Shown here in pieces: positions 58,045 to 64,000 of a DNA stretch of 64,000 bases. Under the pieces are notes generated by a model. That model saw only the letters and a program-made list of their open reading frames with translations, had not been told where the DNA came from and searched no databases. The position numbers were made by a program, and so were the translations under genes. How positions within the stretch are numbered: position 1 is the stretch's first letter; each line of letters opens with the position of its first letter. Source of the stretch: Sipunculus nudus (taxonomy: Eukaryota > Annelida > Sipuncula > Golfingiida > Sipunculidae); contig CM049312.1 of the NCBI GenBank assembly GCA_026874595.1, positions 57,601,429 through 57,665,428 on the forward strand. Direction: 5' to 3'.

Positions 58045-58450
58045 GCATTATAGGCCCGTCGTGTACCTGGTGACCTCTGACATCATTAAGTATGCGTGAA
58101 TTTTGAAACTCTATTAGTAAATATGTATAATGAGCTTCATGAAAATACTATTGATTTTCAGTAAGTCACCAAGGTGCCTCTAAAGTGCGGTGACCTCTGA
58201 CCTTGTTAAACATGCATAGATTTCACTGGAAATCGCGGCGATAGCAAAGTAGCCAAAGAACCAATGGCCTAATTTATGCATGGATTTGCCGATAATCCAA
58301 CTCGGGCAAGACAATTTCGTGGTCAGTAGTTTTGGCGAGTTTGATGAAAACCATGAAAACAATGAAAACCCGGAAAGTTATCGCGGAGACACAAAAAAGT
58401 TAACGGACATACGGACGAACGGCGGGTATACCATAATACTCCCGTTACAT
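58045..58450 (+). mobile_element. Hairpin-ended tandem-repeat element, copy 2
   Basis: The start GCACCGCAAACGTGC forms a small hairpin. Internal units GGTGACCTCTGACATCATTA and GGTGACCTCTGACCTTGTTA follow. The end CGGGTATACCATAATACTCC with CCGTTACATGACGGGCGTG is a hairpin (CCCGTTACATGACGGG). Flanking sequence is that of repeat X, and an uninterrupted version is at 57,759-57,775. Confidence 0.65.
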
Positions 58451-59400
58451 GACGGGCGTGTAAAAAATGAAGATCTAATGCAAACATTTTTTCATTATTT
58501 TCCTGCTTCAGCAGAATGGGAAATGAGGTTTTTGTTTATCCTCTGTGTATATATGCAGAAGTGTTGAAATTAACACCATGCCCTCCCCTCCACCATTATA
58601 CCCCTACATTTCAATGAAGATTGGAAATGTAGTATATACGTTGGTGAATCGATTGATCGCGATAGTGTCAAACATCGTATTGATATCGCTAGTTCCCCTT
58701 GCATAGATACATTCATGATACATGTCGATCAACATGAAATAACAAATACAATTCATTCCTGCATGGCAAACTTAACCTTAGGGCGATGCCCAGGAATCTG
58801 AACTTGTCTTGGATCGAATATGTACGGCGATACGCATCGAGATTAATACTGTCACAACACAAGTATAATGCAGATATCTTAAATTCCTCAATATCTTGAC
58901 ATTAACCCAGGACTTTATTTGCTGTTAAAGTCGTGACCCCTCCCCCCCCCCTTCCCCATCCTTACCCCGACGTGTCATTTCAATGGACTTACCCCCTTCC
59001 CCCAGTTTATCTCTGGGTCGTCACGCTATCAACAGCTGTAGGAAGGACGCTTTAATGCTCCCTGTCTGGTGCGTATACCAGGAGGCACTTAACCCGTATC
59101 TCTTTACAAAATACAGGGGATTTACATTTTGTCTTTCATTTACAAGGTCTTCTAAAGGTTTTCCAGCGGCATCGATTTCCATATGTACCTCAAGTTTATA
59201 AAATAAGTTAAATCATGCAATTATCATCTTGGTTTGCAATAGCCAGCCATAAATACAAACAAATAGAAAAAGAAATTGAATTAAAGGAAAATTAGCTTTA
59301 GCATTTTTTAAAACTAGAAAACGGGCAGTCGAAAAGCGGCTACGTGTATCCGCCATATCACATAGGCATGGGTGAAGCAAGACATGGAATGTTCCTGACA
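58451..59400. other. Repeat X piece, then unassigned sequence
   Basis: 58,451-58,610 duplicates 57,760-57,890 (GATCTAATGCAAACATTTTT, TTCAGCAGAATGGG, ATATATGCAGAAGTGTTG). From 58,610 to 59,400 I see a poly-C run near 58,940 and no gene. Confidence 0.45.
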
Positions 59401-59419
59401 TGACATGACTCTAAAATTT

Positions 59420-60300
59420 GTGGCATCAGTGATGCTAATCAAACTCCTCATATATGTGCAATATTCTCAAGAACAGATCTACAGATGGATACACATGCAA
59501 GATTTCAGGCCAATCCACTACTGAGAAAATGTGCATTGAAGTATTCTATAACGACAGAACAGCAGATGGCGCCACCTGTCCGGTCTACAACAAAGCTTTC
59601 CAAGACGGATAAACATGAAATAATTTCAGGCTGACACATCCACTCCTCAGATATAAGCAATTTTTACCCAAACTGACGGAGGGACGCCACACACAAAAAA
59701 ATTGCAGACTGTGCCACCAGTCTTGAATACAAGACTGAGGTATCTAAGAACTATAGAAATGCACAATATCAGGTCAATACAGCAAATCACTCTAAGAAAA
59801 GGACATAAATTCATTCTATGAAAACGGGAAGGTAGGTCAGGCCACCAGTCTGATCAACGAGGAAACTCTCCAAGATGGATGGACATGCCGAATTTCAGAC
59901 CCAATACATTAAAACACTCCTGAGATATGAGCAATTTTCAAATAAAGCAAACGTATGATTGGACGCCACACGAAACGTTTGCAATTGGTACCACCAGTCT
60001 CGAATACGAGATGGAGAGATCAAGGATCTATGGACATGCAAAATTTCAGCTCAATACATAGAACCACTCCTGAGATATAGGCTGTTATCAAAAAGACACC
60101 TGGTTTCATAATGTACAATAAGGAATGCAGGTGGCGTCACCAGTATTTGTTAGGCACAACTACACACATAACTATCCCAGGTTTCAGAAAGATTAGTCCA
60201 AGGGTCTAAGAGTTCTCCGGAAACGAATGCCACAGTGGCGGCGGAAGCCGGTCAATACATAGTATCCACAAAACTTTGTTTTGGCAGATACAATGATCGA
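59420..60300 (+). mobile_element. Satellite-bearing element, diverged copy
   Basis: It contains CAGATGGCGCCACCTGTCCG, CAAGACGGATAAACATG, CAGGTGGCGTCACCAG and the tail GTTCTCCGGAAACGAATG then CATAGTATCCACAAAACTTT and GTTTTGGCAGA. Units are more diverged than at 55-57 kb, and the palindromic head is absent or too degraded. Confidence 0.6.
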
Positions 60301-60626
60301 TCCATTGTCAGTTGTTGGTAAGTCTGTTGAATGAGGATGTCAGTGACTAAAGCTGAAAATACGATGAGAATGATGTTACCATCAAGCCTCCAGGTTACAA
60401 GGTTATATATGCATGGCTAGGAATAACAAGAAGTAATACCCGGTCGTCAGGCCATTAGATCAAATCTCTGATGATCCGGATTTCACCATTATGCCTTAAG
60501 TGGAACCAACAGGTTTGAGACAGGATTTTCCTTTCCGAAGTCAAAATAATAAATTAGGATTATTAAGTATGGACACTCAGAGACCTCCATAAGGCATGGT
60601 CAGAAATTAAGCATTTTCCCTTCAAC

Positions 60627-61560
60627 GATGCCTACAGGCCTAATGCAAACCTGTGCAAGGTGATATACATCAGGTATAATGCTTCCATGCTGGACCTGAA
60701 CTTTTTAAGTAAATGTGTGACATTTATATGTACATCGCAAATACTTAACATTTTGAACCCGAGTCCAAGCATCATTTACAAAAACGTCACTGAAGATGTA
60801 TGGACATGCAAAATTACAGGCAGATACTTCAAACAAATCTTTGGTTATGTGCACAAATGCATGAAACAATTGTAGGTGGTGCCACAAGTCTTGTAAACAA
60901 CAAAATATCCGAAATGTATCAACAAGAATCATTTAGGCCAAAAAAAAAAATTAAAAGTATGGTTCACAGGCACCGCCCGCATCAATTTTAAACCCCCGCA
61001 TCAAAAATTATTATTTTGATTTTCAATAGAAACTTACCAATTTTGTGCTGCAACCGCTCGGACATTTCTTTCAAGAAGATAAAATCATACAATTTTCTTT
61101 TTTTTAAAGTAGGGCTTTTACTTGTTTAGCAAAATAAATCTGTTATTATCATGCTTTTCCCTAATCATTTGTCTTTTTTATCGAAACATACCAAAAATTA
61201 AAAAACCGCCCGCCCGCATTGATTTCTGAGAAAAAAGTGCCTGAGAACCATACCTTTTTTTTATTTTGGCCTTAAGGCTGAAATGTAAAATCCTTTCTGA
61301 GAAATAGGCAGGGACATATACTGTGCAAAAATTATTATAGTTGGCACCACCAGTCTTTTACGCAACAAAGCTATCCGAGATGTAAACATATGCCCAATTT
61401 CAGGCTGATATATCAAATTCTGCCTTAGAAATAAGCAGGGACATACACAGTGCAAAAATCAATGTAGGTGGCAACACCAATCTTGTGTACCAAAAAGCCA
61501 TCAAAGATGCATGGACAATTCAAAATGTCAGGCCAATAAATCAAACTTCTCTTGAGTCAG
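60627..61560 (+). mobile_element. Satellite-bearing element, third copy, split by a MITE
   Basis: The head GCCTACAGGCCTAATGCAAA, with AATGCTTCCATGCTGGACC and CATTTATATG, is followed by units (GTAGGTGGTGCCACAAGTCT, ATAGTTGGCACCACCAGTCT, GTAGGTGGCAACACCAATCT). The unit starting near 60,880 is broken at TTTAGG/AAGGCTGA by the 60,936-61,272 MITE. Confidence 0.65.
60936..61272. mobile_element. MITE of GGCC-A(n) family, copy 2
   Basis: Left end: GGCC, an A run, then AAAGTATGGTTCACAGGCAC and CGCCCGC. Reversed right end: GGCC, AAAAT, an A run, then GGTATGGTTCTCAGGCAC, with GCGGGCGGGCGG further in. Internal GTTTTCAATTTT-type AT-rich filler. Matches copy 1 at 14,251-14,553. Confidence 0.7.
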
Positions 61561-62290
61561 GTGCACTGGGCTGACCAAGCTCAGGTGAGGAAGGCAGTTG
61601 CCCCGATTGAACCGGACCTCATTGCCAACTGCAGCTACTGCACTGAGTGAACTCTTAACCTGCACCTGGCATTACCGGTTGATCTCTTTACCTGTTGCCT
61701 AATCTGATACAGATGGCAGTCTGCCAAAGCTATAAATAGATCCAGACTGACCTTTGACCAGTTGCCATATCTGAAACAGTTGGCAGTCTGCCAAGCTATG
61801 TATTGATATATAAACAATATTGGTCTGTTGGTAAATCTGTTAACACATACTGAAAGACTTTGGCTAAAATGCTTTTTTTCAAGCTGATATATTCACAAGA
61901 TTTTTTTTTTATCAAAATGTTCAGCTTTTTTTACCAAAGTATCTCACAGTCCTTTCATTGTTAAAGGTCCAATAATTCTGCCAAAAATTATTTAAGTAAA
62001 CTTGAACAAAGGCCACCTAAGAATCATTTTTGTGCAATGTTACAGAAGTTAAACAACAGTTTTGAAGAATAAGACAATTGCAGCCCTCATTTTGAAATAG
62101 GCCTACTAATGGCCACAATTCAAGACCAACTTCAGCTTCCTATGACTCTACCAAAAATCAATGAACCCAATCTATTCTTAAACAATTGAAAGAACCCTGT
62201 CCTAGGATAATTCTTGTGAAAAAATTAAACCATTCCGCTTGACAGTTTCTTCATAAATATCTAGCAGAAAGAGGCTAAAATTCGGGATTT
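61561..62290. other. Short local duplication; otherwise nothing seen
   Basis: GTTGCC(T/A)(A)ATCTGA with GGCAGTCTGCCAAAGCTAT occurs twice at about 61,690-61,800. No coding frame of interest. Confidence 0.4.
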
Positions 62291-62680
62291 TCTCCGTAAA
62301 AACTGGTCGATGTAGGTGGCGATACAAAACTGCAATTTCAAATGTTACCAACATTTGCACAAAATTTGGTGATGCTTACCCCTTGTTGTTTCCGAGATTT
62401 TTATGTTAGTATGCTTTCTTGCCCAAATGACTAAGTTCAAATTCCTGTAATTTAGTCAAAATTCATCAAACCCAAACCATTTGTATAAACTTGAGAGAGC
62501 TCGTCTCTGGGATCATTACTATTTAATATTGAAGTCTGTTCCCTGTAAAATGTAAGTTGATGCAGGTGGCGCCACAAAATGCTTAATCCCACAATATTCA
62601 ATATGAGATTTTTGCATAAAATTTGGGGATGCTAGCTTCTGCTATTCATGAGCAATTTTGTGTAAATGTACTGACCGATG
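62290..62680 (+). repeat. Two-unit relative of the GGTGGCGCC satellite
   Basis: GTAGGTGGCGATACAAAACT at 62,312 and GCAGGTGGCGCCACAAAATG at 62,563, each followed by TTTGCA(C/T)AAAATTTGG and GATGCT. Spacing about 251 bp. It ends just before the 33-bp motif. Confidence 0.7.
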
Positions 62681-62691
62681 ACCCCCGTACA

Positions 62692-62724
62692 AACAAGGGA
62701 CCCATGGGTCACGGCGCTCAGCTG
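62692..62724 (+). repeat. 33-bp recurring motif, copy 3
   Basis: Identical to the 44,600 copy: AACAAGGGACCCATGGGTCA followed by CGGCGCTCAGCTGA. Confidence 0.9.
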
Positions 62725-62799
62725 ATCATGATTGGACTATAAATGTATAACCATTGTGATAAAATATTGAGTAGATAAAGCTTAGAATATCATGGTCAT

Positions 62800-64000
62800 G
62801 TTGGGTTTTATAAAAGGAATATAATGTAATATGCGAGTAAATGATATATGAAATAACCTGACTGATGGATTAATACGGAGTAAAATATAGTGGTTTATTT
62901 TTTATTTATTTGGGAGGGGTCGAAAAAAGCAATTTATTTGAGCAAATATGAATGCAATGACAGTATGCCAAGCAGTGGTATAATGATGATAAGGCTATTT
63001 GTTGAAGGATCTATAGTGTATGGAAAACTGCAAGAGTTCAATTTGACAGATACAAGGTTATGATTAACTATACTGATGAGGGGATTTATGAATTTGTGAC
63101 TGTATGACATAATATCTTGACAAGATCGGTCTTGACAAGGTGCATTATTTTGATGCCCCTCACGTCTACATATTACACAGTATTGACCTAATTTCTGGCA
63201 TGTACATAGGTACCTATGGAAAAATGGTCAACAGTACTGAACCACCTGGAAGGTTAAAATCTTAAAAATATGATGAAATGTAGATAATGTTTGAGAGGAA
63301 GAGGTAACCTGGGCCATGGTTGGTTTATATCATTGAAGAAAATGTTGCAAATAATATTTGAGACCTGACCATGCCTTTCCATTGGTAACCTTTTTGATAA
63401 GCTGTTGACAGTTCAACAGTTCACACATTTGTCTGATGAGATCAAATTTATTTGGTAAACCTTTTTTATCAATTTTATGATATGTATGCAGTTGCCATAA
63501 CGTCCCCATTCCACAGGTGCAATGACTTGATAGAGGTGGGGGGGGGGGGGGGGGGGTGGGGGGGTTGTTATAATCAGAGTTAAAATGCCTCTGTCTCTCT
63601 GTAGATATTTTCTTTAATTATTAAATTTTATGCTATAGCCATAGAACTATTGTTCACAGTGCCAAGGAGCAAAACCTCAGTGGGATGAAGAAGGGGATCA
63701 ACACCCTTGCATATACATACAGGATATGAAATTTAATTCAACAGTGCTTATAAAAAAAAGTTTATTCATGAACATTTAATATTTATAACAGACAGAAAGA
63801 TGGAGAAACAAAGCAAATGATTTTTTCCACATTCTACTGAGCCAAGAAAAAATTAACAATATTTGCATTTATTCCTTTTTTTTCATTACATAATTTTAAT
63901 ACAAGTTTCCGAATGTTACTATAAATTTACAGTATAACATACATTTGATTGTGAATATTTCAGTTGATTCACATTTCTAAATTGCATCAACATTTATAGC
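62800..64000 (+). repeat. Dispersed repeat X copy at right edge
   Basis: 63,170-63,260 (TATTGACCTAATTTCTGGCA) matches 33.0 and 33.3 kb. 63,390-63,560 (TTTTTGATAAGCTGTTGACA, ACGTCCCCATTCCACAGGTG, then a G run) matches 44.26-44.50 kb. 63,740-64,000 (AATTCAACAGTGCTTATAA, CTAAATTGCATCAACAT) matches 44.5 and 46.5 kb. Continues past the window. Confidence 0.65.

Overview
This is AT-rich, intron-bearing eukaryotic DNA with many microsatellites, long G/C homopolymers and nested non-autonomous transposons. The repeat content (tRNA-headed SINEs, tandem-repeat-bearing elements like bivalve 'pearl'/Helentron-associated elements) and the invertebrate-type nitric oxide synthase suggest a marine mollusc, perhaps a bivalve. 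That assignment is inference. Bacterial-style operons, ribosome binding sites and CRISPR arrays are absent.

Region 1 (1-13,600, minus strand): nine exons of a nitric oxide synthase (NOS) gene. They join in frame into about 457 residues covering most of the oxygenase domain: zinc-cysteine pair, haem cysteine, substrate glutamate and tetrahydrobiopterin region. The calmodulin-binding and reductase exons should lie left of position 1, and the first exon(s) right of 13,593. The introns hold Harbinger-like MITEs, a long near-perfect inverted repeat, a SINE against one splice acceptor and a ~460-bp sequence with a second copy at 21.2 kb.

Region 2 (13.6-25.1 kb): repeats, including a minisatellite with 21/63/85-bp periodicity, a second SINE and tandem duplications. 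Next comes a possible small two-exon minus-strand gene (102 residues, family unknown) next to a compact CRE/CCAAT/NRF1/AP-1 motif cluster at 23.86-23.91 kb.

Region 3 (25.1-30 kb): microsatellites and a palindromic repeat in three copies, one interrupted by a ~2.0-kb element. That element has a 7-bp target duplication, hairpin ends and four 331-bp tandem units. Each unit carries a CTCF-consensus-like site, spaced exactly 331 bp apart.

Region 4 (30-44 kb): a possible 1.9-kb Harbinger-like element, Tc1-like MITEs, a 43-bp minisatellite and a decayed endonuclease fragment from a retroelement or Helentron.

Region 5 (44-64 kb): several copies of one long dispersed repeat, here called repeat X. 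One inverted copy (54.2-58 kb) has been entered by a SINE, a 2.4-kb satellite-bearing element and a second hairpin-ended element. Two isolated exon candidates lie between the X copies: a cadherin-like piece at 47.5 kb and an unknown piece at 52.6-53.0 kb.

NOS is the only confidently identified gene. Most of the remaining structure is mobile-element biology.
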